Source of the DNA: Liolophura sinensis | Taxonomy: Eukaryota > Mollusca > Polyplacophora > Chitonida > Chitonidae | Direction: 5' to 3' | Length of the DNA stretch: 64,000 nt | NCBI RefSeq assembly: GCF_032854445.1 | Contig: NC_088301.1 | Location: 25,158,402-25,222,401, forward strand | In this document: one piece after another, positions 21,501 through 36,500 of the stretch | How positions within the stretch are numbered: position 1 is the stretch's first letter | Layout of the letters: each line of letters starts with the position of its first letter | The notes under the pieces: generated by a model | Databases searched by the model: none | What the model was told of the DNA's origin: nothing | Seen by the model: only the letters and a program-made list of their open reading frames with translations | Program-made: the position numbers and the translations under genes

Positions 21501-24500
21501 ATACCTTTCTGTGTCCAGTAAAAACACAGGAAACTTAACAATACAGATAACTATTGGTCTACAAAATGGAACACATTAACAGCATGCCTAGGTAAGGAGA
21601 ACAAAAAAAAAAAGTAGAAAAGGCATAAATATGTGAGATACAATGCAAAATGTGTACAGAATTCTACCGAGGGGCACAAGAGAAGAAATGAGATAGAAAG
21701 GACACAACCGTGAGATCTACAGAGTAGAGACAGGCAAAAAGAAGCACAAAACTTACCACTAGGCAAGCCACCAAAGGCTGCATAATTCGGGAGAAAATCA
21801 GGAAAAAAAGAAAACAAAGATAAAGCATTCAACTACAGCACAAAACTACTTGTCATCATAACCCGTTATCTTCCTTCCAGGAGTATATCAGGCTCTTTAA
21901 TTTGAGCAAATTGGATAGAGGGCACCTTGGGATACTGGGGAGGGGAAAGAGCGAGAGCGGGGGGTAGGGGAAAATTGCTTAGGCTTCCTGCAGATAATGC
22001 TGGGACCAGCACCACAGCTTAAGAAATTTTAAGTCTCAATGCCAAGCCAACCATTATCAACATTATCAACAACATTACTCCTCCCCAACCCAAATAGCTT
22101 TCCAAATGTTTTAATATATCTGGCATAGTTGCAACATTCAGCGCTTTGAACAGTTCATTTGGGAGTTATTTAACATAAAAGAGACTTCAATAGCTGCTCA
22201 TCTAGGTATACCACACCACTAGTGACACAGAGAATTACACCCCTTTGGGCACAATGCTGTCATTTCAAAATTTATTTCAGATTCCCTAAAAGTACATGTA
22301 CTTGTACAGTTGCCGTTTATTATGTCATTATAAACCTCTTTTCTTTTTTAATGGGTACTCTATGTTTTTAGCTCAAGGAGTAAGCTTAGAATATTTGTTT
22401 GTATTGCTGAAAGATAATTTTGGCGCCAAATCGTAAGTTCATTCAGCTGTGCATAACCATGTAAATTCTGATGTAATTTCACACTCATAAAATTTTCTTC
22501 ACAGAAATGCTTCTTGGAAATCTAAAATGTATTGATGATTTTTTTTCTTCTGAGAATGCCTCCTAAATAAGCTGCGTCGTATTTTGGAAAATGTGAAAAA
22601 ATATGCTATCTACCCCAAGTAGATGTGCTTACAGTACAGATCAGGCTATAACTTTTGTACTTGTACCTCAATAAACATTCACTGGCCTGCCAGTGGTGCA
22701 CCAGGAGTGCACCTGTGGAATGGCAACAGAACGATTACAGATGTTTCATTTACATATCTTAACATCATATTCACATACTACAGAAACAGCTTTTCATACT
22801 CAGCTGATGATGCCTATTATAGCAATGGTATGCTATAAGCTTGCTACAAGTGTGCTAATAGTGAACTGTTGGCATGCAAGCAGGGTGGAGGTTTAAACTG
22901 CACAAATTTGGTTCATCACGGCTAGGCAAGTACCTTTTTTCTATTTCTCTCAGATTTTCTAGCACCTAAGCTCTTTTTTCTTTGCTGAATACTAATTCTA
23001 AGTTAATTTTCACCTACATGGGTGGCATTCAAATATCACTCCTGTCTTCAGATGTCCTGAACACTTATTTGTTATTTCCAGACATGTCTATATTCTGTGC
23101 TACGCTCTCATGCTTAGAAATTTATGACAGGTTTGTGTTAAGAGGATGGGCTATGCAGTTGACGGAACTTATATAATCTACCATAAATTCTCAAGATCAA
23201 GGAAGAACATTTATCTGATTATCGTTGTCTAGTCACGGTCAAATATACTGTGAGAAAATACCTGTGTACACTGAACCATGTAAACTTAGCTTGTACTATT
23301 GCCATCAAAACACTATAATTAGACCCAAACATATCACACCCCATAGGTTAACACCAAATACCTGTTAGCCTAGAAGTACACATACAGGAATTTAGAAAGG
23401 CATTTCCAGTTCCAAAAATTCCACAAAAACTTTGCAAGCATTTGACTTCTGTGTAAGATGACGTGCCTTTCTAAACCCTTATAAAATTGAAGCAAGTGGT
23501 TAGTGAACACAAATGCATGTAAATTGACTCGCGCCATGCAATCCAATATATACAGATATATAAATATTAAAATATTTATATATGATATATGGACATGTGT
23601 ACAACTGTCTACAAAACTGAGCCTCTAGTGTAGCTTTTCCATTCATTCCTGTAGCGGTTTCCAGCATCCTTATACTATCATTTCAGTTCTGTTTATTAAC
23701 TTTAAATAATTAATTTACAACCCGACTGTCACATCATTAAAAGAAAGCCGAAATGCCACTAACACTACCAGTACATGAAGGCCCTTAATCTTCAACCTTT
23801 TTGAATCCAACAGAACAAAAGAGAAAAAAGAAGATGACAAATGACCTTTAAATTCTTAAAATTAAAACTTTACTTTGATGTAAACCTTTTTTGACTTTGA
23901 CAGTCACTGATTAGTTTATCATGGATTTTGCTGTGCAGGCCACACACAGGCCTCTGGTGCTCAAAAAGTTTTGAAGGCAAACAGAACAAGCAGATGTTTT
24001 CATTCAAGATGGTGGTTCAAACGTTTACAGCCAGAGTAGAACCTTAACCCTGGGAGATCAGCTAACAGGAATGAATGGCAGTGCCAATGGACGAGGCCAA
24101 TTTGCACCACAACAACAACAACAACAACATCTTAGCGGCATACCTCCTGCTGCAGCTGCACCGTATGTAGTTAGTTGAGTAGCTCCCATCCCAGGCACTG
24201 CGAACGGCGCCGCCAACACACCCGGGGGACCTTCGTGAACACAGTTACAAACGAGGAGCATGCGATTACTTTCACAACCCAAAAAAATGCAGTATTTTGT
24301 GATCCAGTGAGGCAGGTTAAAAGAGGAGCCAGCCGCTTTTCTCCCATAGACTCAGACATGACGTCACTAAATTGTGTGCTTAATGTCTGTTTTACACGAA
24401 TAACATCCCAGATGGGAGATGTACGCAAAGAACACGGATTAGTGACGTCACCCCTGAAACCACTGGAAAAAGAACGGTTCCCGAAGTCAACACTTCATAA

Positions 24501-27500
24501 AGTTGACCTTTATCGCCAGAATTATAAAAATCACCAAAAAGAAAAGAAAAAAAAGAACTTTTCTTGTTTTTTTTTTGTGAAAGATAATATTTGTCATAAT
24601 TAACCAACACAAATTTCAAAAAATATGTAATTCGAAATAGCAAATATTAGGTGAAGCATTTAACTGGAAGTTAAAAAGCCAAAAAAAAAAAAAAAAAAAA
24701 GTAGCTGACTATAACAGTGGCAAAAGCAACAAGCAAGTCTACCCTTTTATAGCTTTATACATGTAGTCTGGGATAAAGTGCTAAAAAGTGGTATATGCTA
24801 TAATGTGCACGCATTAAGCAACACCTGATCACCCAAACATGTTAATCAATTCTCCACATCTATAATGTAAGTCTAATAATCTCGTTCTTAAAGAAAGGGA
24901 CCCAGCTCTCATTTTCCATTTTATCACTGAAAGCCAACATTGATATTGAGCTAGCTGTAGCTCACAATGCACAGTATGTATCACCTGTGTACAGAACCTG
25001 AACGTAATCAGGAAGTGAACAAAAGGTGAACAGAACTACTTTAAGATTGTTGAAATGAACAGGAATGAATCAGTAAAGCAGTATTACGGGTAAATCCTTG
25101 TAAATGTCACTAGATCGTCTGGCATATTCAAAGGGACTTTTTTTAATTAAACGCCTACCAATGAATGCTTCAGGACTAGAAAAAGCAGTCCTCTTTGGAG
25201 AAAGTCTTTAGAACTTGCAGGTAACACAAGGGTCTTTTTTGTCTTCATGTTAGTCTAATGTTAAATAAAAAGGTCACTTTGATGATTACTACTGACTTCA
25301 TTTCTGTACAAAGCAATGGAGCTTATGGCAGTGATTCAATGGTAAACTTAAAGCACTGTCATTAATACATAGCTTAAATCGCCTTCCTGAAGTCAAAATG
25401 TCAATGACAATCTGTAATGTGACACCAACTAACACACTGGTATCTCTCTTCAAACTCACTTCATCTATATCTTTTTACCACCTGCCAGCAGTGGAAAAGT
25501 CAACATGTAACAACTGCTCCAGCAACACGTATGTGCCTTTTTTTCCAGTGGTTCTCACAAACCAGTCAAAATGACACAGTCTGCGAGCGAAACTTCTCCT
25601 TCAGTTGACAGGCATTCCTTATGTAGCCGAGTCGTGTGTCAACATGTCAGTGTGTGGGAGGGAGAGCTTAACAATACCTTGGTGGGGATAGGGCAGCACA
25701 GCCTGGTCCACGGCAGCGTCTCCCGTCGGCAGGTTGGGGTTGGTGTAATCTCTGCTCTTTGAATTGTTGTATTTCACATTGAGATTTGTCAGCTTCGAGT
25801 AATCAATCTTCAAGATACAGCAACCATTATAAATACACTGACCATCCAGGGACTGAAACGAAACACGCACAGATAGTTAGACATTTTCATTCCTTGACAC
25901 ACAAAAAAAAATTCACATATTTTTTACTTTCCAGTGACACACACGTTTGCAAAATCTGCAAGCAAATTTTTTCCTCATTTTTTTCTTTTCTTTAATGCAT
26001 TAATGTCGTAATTATGTAACATAAATTACAGCAAATCATCTATAATTTCAAAGTTTGTCTCTAATATTTCACCCCCTACCTGCTGTACTAACTGTTGTAC
26101 GGAAAGGTTGTTAAGTGGAGAAATTGATTTACTCTTGAATACATAAAATTTCACAACGCTTTTCACCACTTAAGTACAGTTGGTTGATCCAAAATACCTG
26201 CTGAAAAATCCGTCCAAACAAAATTCTACAATTTCTATTACATTTACCATTTGTGTTGCGCTATGGGAAATATTAGGTACTGGTACATTTTTGTACCAAG
26301 TTCAAATTCATCTGCAGTCATTTAATCCTCACAGAACATAACAAACTCTGACTCTTCATATTTCAGCTCTCAGGTGGCAACACATCGCATACAATGTAGT
26401 GGACTATGAGTAACCCGTGTTACACAAATAAATAACATCACAAAGGATTAATTTGTCAATCTGGAACTGTGGCAGCGTAATTCATTTCCTTCATCTATAT
26501 CTTTAAAGTAAATCCGAGTTAAGCAGATGTAATACAAATTGCCTGTTGTCAACGTGAAAACATCTGAGCTCCATCAATCAAACAAATCATCTATCATTTC
26601 TGACCATATATGTAAGACCTTAACAGTTGCGTGATCACGGTCAAAGTCAAGTTTGAGGCACTCGAGAAAAATATGTGTATGCTCTTATTGTTGGCTTGGT
26701 GGATTGGTGAATTACAATCACACTACCTAAAAGGTTTAGTAAACTCATCCTCTGGCAAAAACAATAACTAATAAAACAATAAGCACTTAAAAATACAGTT
26801 ACACAAAACAAAGCATTCATCTAAAATTATTTACCTTCTCTTAATTCTATCATCAGATGTTTCATAAGTTTGGTGCAAAATGGGTCGCTGGGTTTATCCA
26901 GAAAATATAAAACAGCAAAGGTGACAACTAGGTCAAAGGCCTGATTATGCTGTCATTCAAATCTTTGCCTCGTATTTGCCTTGCATAATACTGAAACTAT
27001 TAATACTGCAATAAAATCCACACACCAGTTTTAGAATGGTATTTGACTGCCAATCAGGGATGATTCCGTATCCCTTTAAGTGGTGGCAGGGATTTTGTAT
27101 GAGAGTATGAAACTGGTGAACGAGTCAGTTGCGCTGACAATACGCGCGCATCAAGAGGGCTGACCCTGACTCATTAGCCAAAAGACACCCGAGTACTTCT
27201 CGTTAGACAAGGTCGACCGTTGCGGATATCCTACTACGACGGTGCTCAAAGAGAGGCTAATTACCTGTGCTCTTCGCTCATCTGCCTGACATTTATAGTT
27301 CATATAAAACGAAGGGGGAGGGATGCTGGGTGGGGATAATGGACACATTGTCCGTGATCAAACTTCCCTTTACAGGGGGGCTGGGGGATTGCAAGGTCTT
27401 GAGCCGGATGAAGATCCTAATACTTTCTCATCCATATCTAACAGAGTTAGCCCAGATTACGCCCCAATCGTAACATTTATGAGGACGATCAATATATGTG

Positions 27501-30500
27501 GCTTGCCGAATAAAAGCATCAAGCATGATAAACGAAGAGGACAGAGAAGAGAAGAGCATGTATTACCAGCTTGGCAGCATTGGCGCTCATCGTGTCCACA
27601 AACTGTATCAAAGCCTGGTACATATCTGTAAACAAATCAATCAGACCATTTCTTAACCATGGCAAAACTTCCCCTCCCCCACCCCCCAAGCCCCAAAACA
27701 GTTGACTCATCTCAAACCACACATAGCCGAGCCCTTATCTCCAGCACCAGCTCACTCGCTGAATTATTCAACTGGTTCAAATCAATTCCATCGACTCATT
27801 GAGGACTAAAATTATGGCAGATTTCTCATCTTTAGCACGAAGACTGCACAAATTAATGATTTCAAGGAAAAGAAAAAAACATTCAATTTAAAAAATTCCC
27901 CCCCTTTTGCCTCATCATTTCTTTCTGTAATTTCCCTTTCAGCTGGTTATTGTGAAGAAAGCAAATCATTTTCCGTGGCTAAATTAGAGCTTTAAGTTCT
28001 ACATGTAGCTAGATATATATGTATGTTGAAGTCAATTAGTGGAAGAGAAATAGAATATTCTCCCAATATTGATTTCTGTAGATTCACGCTGAATACAAAT
28101 CACGATTCTACACTTACTATTTTTTGTGAATGTTATGATCTTCAGTACTTTGCCATACTTTGAAAAAACCTGTAATGATAAAAATATGGTAATCCTCAAG
28201 AGAATGATTTATTTATTTATTTGATTGGTGTTTTATGCCGTACTCAAGAATATTTCACTTATACAAAATATAATCATATGGGATCCCTCCAATATGGTGG
28301 GAGGAAACCAGGCAGAGCCTGGGGGAAACCCACGACCATCTGCAGGTGGCTGCCAGACCTTTCCACGTACAGCCGGAGAGGAAGCCAGCATGAGCTAGAC
28401 TTGAACTCACAACGACCGCAATGGTGAGAGGCTTCTTGGTCATTACCCTGCGCTAGTGCACTAAGTAACTGAGCCACAGAGGCCCCCATGAGAATGAAGT
28501 AAATACATGTAGGATATTAAAGCAGTTTAGTTCTCCAAATGGAATGCATCAGAACGAGTAAAGCTAACATCAGACAAGAGTCAGACTTAGATCGTTAGAT
28601 ACCATCATTTGCATTTCAAAATTTCCACTGCAGGACTACTTAACACCTCAGAAGGACAGAGGAAAAGTCTGGATTTCCTAAATATGGAAAAGAGCAGCAA
28701 GTTCTTTGGTAAGATCACAGAGCGAAAACAACTGGTGCAAACTTACTTTGTTTACACCAAAATCTGGCAGACAAGAGCAGAGTTCAATTGGTCATGGGAT
28801 TTAAGCCATTTGATTGGTTAATAACAAAAAAGCATAACCAGATGAAGGATTTGAACAATATGATTGGTGCTCAGTGCTAGAAAAGACACTGTAATTGGTT
28901 CACAGCCAAGGATGCATCACTGACTTACCCAATGAAGAACCTCAATCTGTATGGGGTATACACACTGTTCTACTATCACCCTCAGGATGGTTTTAGACTG
29001 GTCCTCAGGGTGACCTGACCTCACAGCCTCCAAGGCCTGGATAGCTGCCTGGGCAGAGGCATTCTGTCAATAATGAACACCACATATTTCTCTCAATAAT
29101 GAACACCACACATTTCTGTTAATAATGAACACCACATATTTCTGTCAATGATGAACCACACGTTTTTGTCAATAATGAACACCACATATTAGCAAATATC
29201 CAGAAACCCCTTAACAAGTCTTTTTGTACCAGTAATTTTACCAATTTCAGGTTGTGTTTACATACTTCAAGATTCTTACAAAACGTTCAAAACCTCACAC
29301 ACATACGGTGAAAAATATCAATCTCAGGTTTGATTACAAAGAGGCACACTAACATCAAACAAATACATTTTCAAGGTATTCTTTCATGTGGAAAGGCTGT
29401 ATAAAGTTTTCACATGCACTAAAACAGAATATCACGCTGAGTTTTCTTTCCCCTGGCACAATATAAGATAACATCAATGTGACAACAGCCATTATTTTAG
29501 AAATAACAAGGCATCAAAAGGAAACCTCAGAGGCTGAAAATGATCATTGTTTGTGGATGATGCTTTTCCACAATACCATGGCAGCTGTTAATATATATTT
29601 CTCCTGAATATTTCATGGCATGTTCAAAGAAGGAGCAGGCACATTCAGAGCTTTGCTCCAATAAATAAGTGACCCCATCGAGAAGACCTGATGTGGGGTT
29701 GGTTGCAATAGGTGACCATCCATTAGCGCAGTCTAGAGCTCTGGGCTAAAGTGGACCCCCCAGCCCTGCTTGAGCATGCATTATTGAGTGCAGGGGACAG
29801 CTTCCCGATATGGCCACATCAGCTTGGTTTCTCACAGATTGCTACCACCACGACGGGGGACTTTTGTCCATGACTGAACATATCGGCCCTCTGAGAGAAG
29901 CCATCTTATAAGCGGACAACGCACCCCACTCTCTCGTGCCCAGGTCTTTCCACCTTGACAGTGGATCAAAGTCATTTATCAGGCCACTTGAGCAGCAGAC
30001 GTGGACACAAGTTTGGACGAAGGCCATGCCGAAGGCTGTCCAAGTCACAGGTGTGATGTGCTGAGCGCTCATCAATAATTCAGCCCTCATCAAGCTTCCA
30101 GGACAAAACTCTCGTCATTAGACCAGTCTGTAAAACACTAAAGTAGCATCTGTGGAAACACTGGCTGGCTTCAGCGCTAAGATTTCCGCTCCATCACTGT
30201 CACCGGTCAGCCCCAGCCGGAGTCACGGACAAGAGGTGAGAAGCTCACGTGTAACACTGCCTATGCCTGATGGCAGAGCCACTGACAAACTGACCAAACA
30301 GCCCACATGCCAGTAGCTAAGCAATGACAAATTAGCAAGAAGGTGTAACAAACCTGGAATGAATGAGCGTAGTCAGTCTTTAACTCCTTGTGGTTGGACA
30401 GCTGCGCAAACACAGGTTTGAGTCTGATCTGGGCTGGAGTTCTTTCGTGATAATCCACCATATTAGCTGCTGCATCTTCGTCCCCAAACTCTAGCAATGC

Positions 30501-33500
30501 CTGAAAATTAATATATTTCAATATTACATTCCATTATTTTCCCACCCAAAACTGACCACAAGGCCTCATATTGTATGTAACACTGTAATCCAATCAAAAA
30601 CAGAATTAACCCTTCCAACTGAAATTCACCATAAATACCCACAGCAGAAATAATCACTTTACATCTATATAGGAAGTGGGAACATAGCTAAGATTTAAAT
30701 GATCTTGAAAAAAGATGGTCAAGATATAACAGGGTTCCTCCCCATTTCTGATGCATGTTTTGAAACCAAGAGGTAGAGCGCTCAAAAAAAAACAACCTTG
30801 GAGCAATGAAACATAGTGACATTGGAACGCTTATGTCAAGGTCAAATTGTTTATTAGGATTCATCTTTTTACAAGAGAGCCAATGTGACAGATTTCTGTA
30901 ACCTTGCCAAAACTAGTCACTGCAAGATAGCCCACGAACAAGCCCTTCGCTTAATTTAACTTAAATAAGCAGAAAAAAGGTCAAGCTTATTGAAATTTAA
31001 TACCAATTGAACTACATTTATTTCCCTGAAATGTGTGATGTATGCTTAGTAAACCTGGATTCAAGACAGATACAGATGCAAGAACTGGCTGATGGCAGAA
31101 AACGATTACGCATAATTTATCCAGTAAACATCAAATATGAAATGAAAAAACAATACTTTCTTTTTAGCCTTCAAGAAAAAAACAAACTTGCTATCCAAGG
31201 ATCTTTCTTTCAAACTAAAAAGTTAGGACCAATTTCAATTGCGGTCATCTTTAGTGTCAATTTTACTATGCTATTTTATATGGTTGACGAAGCCTTTCAA
31301 AACTGATTGTCAGCCATGTTTTTCCAATGCTAACACAAGTAGTCACTGTGCAGCTAAATTACAGAAAAATTACTTATTTTAGCCTGCAGGCTAAGCCTGT
31401 ATTATTTTCTGGTCAGATATATTTATAATGACTTCCTTTCTCAGTTTCTGACTAATTATTTTCAGACAAGGCCAGTAAATAACCTCGAGAGCTGTTAATA
31501 CCTCATATCATACATTTGCAGCCTCTTTAACTTGCATATAGACTAGAATAGCTACTGTCACATCATTAAATGGTTATGCCATGTTACACTCAACACGCAA
31601 ACCCTTTTGGTAGAAATCCATCACACGCCACAACTATTAAACTGAAGTCTTTCGCCTCTCTTCTAATGACCGACTAGCCACCCTAATTAGCTCAGCATAC
31701 GCCAGAGATGGATGGAGCTTTAAGAAGATGCCAGGGCATTTCAACTTCAGACAACTTTCTTTGTTTTATAAACAGCTTGTATAATCATCTCCTGAACATG
31801 ATACATGAATCTAATCACTTTCAGTCCTTGCCACCTGCTCACTGTCCAACACAGGCTACAGGTATAACAGTAACAAGAGACAGCTGGGCAGGGGAGGAGA
31901 GGGGAATAGAGGCGAAGGGAATGGAGAAGAGTGATTCAACCAGAGGTTTCAACTCCTATTTCCTAATGAAAATCATAACTTAACGACACTACTTTCTGAT
32001 TTGGATTCCTGAAACCCCTGCTCTAGACCCTCGGCCGACAGCGATCAAAACCTTAGCAACAGATGAAACGGTGCTGCGCATTTTGTCTCATAATTGCCTA
32101 CTTGGTTAGTACAGGAGGGAGAAAAAAAAATCAATTGATAAATCCATGAGTATTATAGGATTGCTCCGTAGCCTGACTTCAAACATTGGTATGAAAGAAA
32201 GGGATGTTCTCAAGCGCTTGCAAGGGAAAAAAAAAAAAAACAAGATGGCCAACTTTTCATTAACAGTTGGTTTGCCGACATGTACATGTATTATAATCCT
32301 TGTAGTAATCAATAAATGCTCTGAACTGCTCTTAGTCACTGATATCTACATCCATTTCTCGTCGTCTTCTGCCAATAAAGACATATATACCTCCTGTGTC
32401 GTTCAACCTAGGCACTTTCTAGCTCTTGGAGCGCGCTCATAAATACTCTCCACAAATAATATCCTGTTTATAAGAAAAAAACTCTAATTATTTGAAAACG
32501 AAACCACAGGATTCTTGGTACATGACCTAGGGCACCCATGTACATCTGGCCAAGCCAATCGTAAAAGAAAATTTCTGCGCAATATATGTTTCTTTCGCAT
32601 GTTCGCTAGTCACGAATATTGGCAGTATTTCAAGCAGGAAAATATGCAAAATAAAGAATCTCATAGCCAAATATCATAAATAACCATCATCACAAAGAAA
32701 TTCATCGGATGCTTCAGTAACTTGTCTGACAGCTTTTGCAAAATGTATCTCGATTAAATTAGCTTTGCTCAATCTAAACTAATCTACCGATTTCAATATC
32801 ATACATATTCATACGTATACGTTTTTTTTTGTTTTTTTTGTGCACATCTTCCAGTTTAACGGTGTTTCGGTGATAGCCAGATAATCAGGTTTAGAGGCCA
32901 CGAGACAGTTAGGAATTTCATTCTGCCAAGCGAAATTTTTGGTAAAGATCTGAGAAGGTTAACGAAAATAGCCACAGACAAGTTAGAAGAAAAGACTCTA
33001 AAAAGAAAAAATCCAAGGTCGAAATGTGCAGAGCTATCAAAACAGGCCACAGAAATTAATGCGATGATATTTTGATAAGTGATGACACAGAAGATCCTGT
33101 CCATGGATGCATTTTTATAGCTCCAGGATTTGTCCATTTACTTCTAACTACTTTTCAGGCGTGTGTGTTTGTTCTCTCCGATCAATGATTCAGGGGAACA
33201 TTGTGGAATGACATTAATAATTACGCAGCTCAATTCCTTAAATACCAGTCTCTTCCCTTGAAAAAAAAAAATTACATTATTTATTGACTTGTACAGCCAG
33301 CTTGATTTTCCTAATTCTCATACAAAATGGGGCAATTTTCCAAAAGGATATATGGTGGCATTTGGCACTCTGCGGCGACTGGTATACAAAATGTCACATC
33401 TGATACAGAACTGGCGAATGGCTGTTAATCATTGTGTATACATAATTACATGTAATAACAGGCCTCGATATATTGCACTAAATCCCCACGGGCTAATGTA

Positions 33501-36500
33501 TATGGGACGATCAAGCTTTCTGCTATCCAGGATAGATTCGCAGCTGTTGCCGAGTATCTCTGTGGCTTTTTCATCGCTTGTGACTCGCTTCAATATCCTG
33601 CTCAAAATTCCATAAACTTTGTCCAGTGTACACAAGTGACTTTGACGCCAGCCCTTGTAGTCCCCTATCACCGCGCCAAATGTACCTACTAAACTCCCAA
33701 TTACTCGCAAATTCATGCAATTCACCGATTCTAGTCCGTTCCTCAAAGATAGCCAGGGAATGGCACCTAAAATCTAATTGCCCGATCAAATACTTAATGG
33801 CTGATGTAATTTTGCAATATTCGTGTTCTATCAAGCAGGTAGTGATTTGCTGGCACCGGCTTCCATCTGACGTCGGCAGTCAGCAGACGTGCCTCAAGGA
33901 GACAGTGGGGTTTAGCTGTTCAGTCAGCCGCGCTTTCCCCCCAAGCAAAAAAACCTGGTGTATTGATAAGCCTGCTCAGACGGATCAAGTCAGCTTTGCA
34001 CACCAGTAGATTAATAATTTACTGAAAACTACTGAATGACCTGGGTGTCATATTTATGATTGGGCTTTGTGCTGCATAGCATAGAGCAAAAATGTCAAGT
34101 CCATGCCTGACATTTGAAAATCATGGCTAAAGGCCAGCAATGAAGCTGCCAAAATTTGAGGGAAAATGGGGCCAAATTGGTGACGAAGTCTCCCAGGTAA
34201 TTGCTGCATTTCGCTGCTCAAATGCTGGAGAGTCTGACATTTCCGGAGAAAATTACAATGGCTGTCCATCACACGTGACACCAGCAATTTACAATGGAAA
34301 AATCTCACTGCCCTCCGATGGTTTGCCCACAGCTGCTGAGCAATCCGTGGTATTATTGAATAATAACCTCTGCTTGTAAATGTGACCGACACGGTTGTGC
34401 ATCACCCTCCACAAATGCATGGAGAACAAACCTCTACCATTGTCTCGGTGATATACGCCCATCTGCTAGACAGCACGTCTAAATGTAAGGTCTGGTCCAT
34501 CAATGATGCCCTAAACTGCCCAATGAAAAATTCATCCAGTTCCAACAGAAAGTAGTTCCTGAACGGTTTACATGTATACTCCTGCTCAATTTCCATTGGT
34601 TAGCTGAGCTAATACTTAAATAGACTAGGTGTAAACCACCTGGAATCAATACATACATATATACGACACCCTCTTCTGAAGTCACTATATTCTTTCATTC
34701 TACTTATCCAATATGTCAATTCCAGTATAATTTGTGAAAGCGAATTCAAGCACGAATGTGGCATTAAGCATCATTAGACATTTTATCAACCTGTCCAATC
34801 ACACAAATGCACAAGCAAGAAGAGCTCCCCTTATGATCAATGCTTAACTTCTTGTTTACTGGCAGAGGTCAAGGCAAGTCTCCATGCCCAATCTAAAGGA
34901 ACACTACAAGAATAGGCAGTACAAATTAGCGCCTCCAGCAACGGGGGATATATTGACTATCTGACAGCCCCCTCAGCCGATGATCACACGGTCATAAATT
35001 CGGACATAGCTATATAAAATGTGATTAGTTCCTTTCTAATATAGGCCTTACGGCCATAGGTAGTGTTCTCAGATGTCAGAGCAAGGATAGGGACACCCTG
35101 TTTATTAGTAGTACAGACCACTCAGAAGGAAGCGCCTTTCCAACCATAACAATCACTTTCTCATAAAGACAACTGAGCGGTAGTCAACATGCCCGTACTG
35201 TACATGTAGTTAGGTGAACCCTGACTTTGGCTCTTCATGAGAACCCAGCATTAAGCAGACAGTCTATGTATGCCAGACTGAAGGTTCATTTAAGGCAGCC
35301 CCAAAGCCAGCCACTAGCTCATTTGCCATAGGTGTTCATGAAACATGGTAAGACAAGCAAATTCAGAGAATTACATCACACATCAAATGTATGCAAAACT
35401 GCTAGTTTTCAAAAGTTTGAGGTTGCTTCTGCAAATACCGTAATTATGTTGTTAAGATTATTATAATCTTAACATCATCAAGGAAATCATTAATGATGGA
35501 AAACTGATCCTGCTCGTTTTTGAGCTTAGAGGCTACAACATTTTATTAAAATCAAGCAATAGACAGACAAATCCAAATTACTATCAGTCACTCCACTCTA
35601 TGCCCTCAGCACATGAAAGACTAGGTGAATGGATGGGGAATGCTAGTAGTGCACCAGTAGCATGCCACAGAACACTTTTCTATCTGGTTTCTTCACTGTG
35701 TGGAGATAGGTCCTGGCTGAAAGTGAAGCCACAGAACCATCCTAGCTGAAAGCAGATAATCTTAGCAGGGTGAATTCAACATCTGCAGGACACAAACTCT
35801 CCACTTGTTCAATTTTAATCACATAAGTCATGACAGACAGTCAAATGCTATCCAGCACATCTGGTAAACACATGTGCTGTGGACATTTAGTGCAGAGACA
35901 ACACAACACTAAACATACTGGACTTCTCCTCCTAGTTTTCATCTTACCAGGGATGATCCAAGTTTTCATCTTACCAGTAATGATCAGTGGTTTTATGACG
36001 ATGACCTTACTGGGCTTGTTTGCCATTTGCTTCTGGGCCAATTCTGCCACAGGCTCCTAAGGCCTGACCTCAATCATATCTCAAATTTCCTGCAGGCTCT
36101 CACACCCTGAACAATGACCAAAGAGGCTAAGGGGGAGGTGAGTATAGCCAGCTGTGAGTGCCCAAAACTGGGCCAACCCAGGACACACCTTTAGAAAACA
36201 TCTCATTTCCTCTGTGAAACCCCCTACTGTCACATGAGCATCAACAATGCTGAGGGCCAAATCTATTAGTCTGTGCTTTTCAACTCTTATTTAACTAGCT
36301 CGCTCCACAATCGCTGGATTTCAGTTCTGTGGGTTTAAGCATCAAATTTCCGCTCCCTCTGTTTGAGGACACTGTCGTGAGAAGGGCACAGAAAATGGCT
36401 GAAGCCCCAAGACTGTGAGCTTTCAGTCAATTTTCAATATCACAGGAATAACTGGCCAGACTACAGACACCTATTGTACTCGTAACAATGGAGAAATCAA

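Noticed and set aside
24018-24177. Plus-strand open stretch with a poly-Gln run and a protein-like look ([14 protein letters not shown]...[12 protein letters not shown]), antisense to PTBP exon 9
   Set aside because: The Gln run is a CAA microsatellite and the Ala/Pro part is the exact antisense of the real exon's [10 protein letters not shown]. No family match, no start context, and no partner exons.
24175-24603. 142-codon plus-strand open frame
   Set aside because: Longest frame in the area but no domain, Lys-rich low-complexity end, and it overlaps a confirmed minus-strand exon.
33289-34009. Cluster of open frames of 100-127 codons on both strands in the RRM1 intron
   Set aside because: No recognisable motif, no splice-consistent partners, and frames on both strands overlap; chance ORFs.
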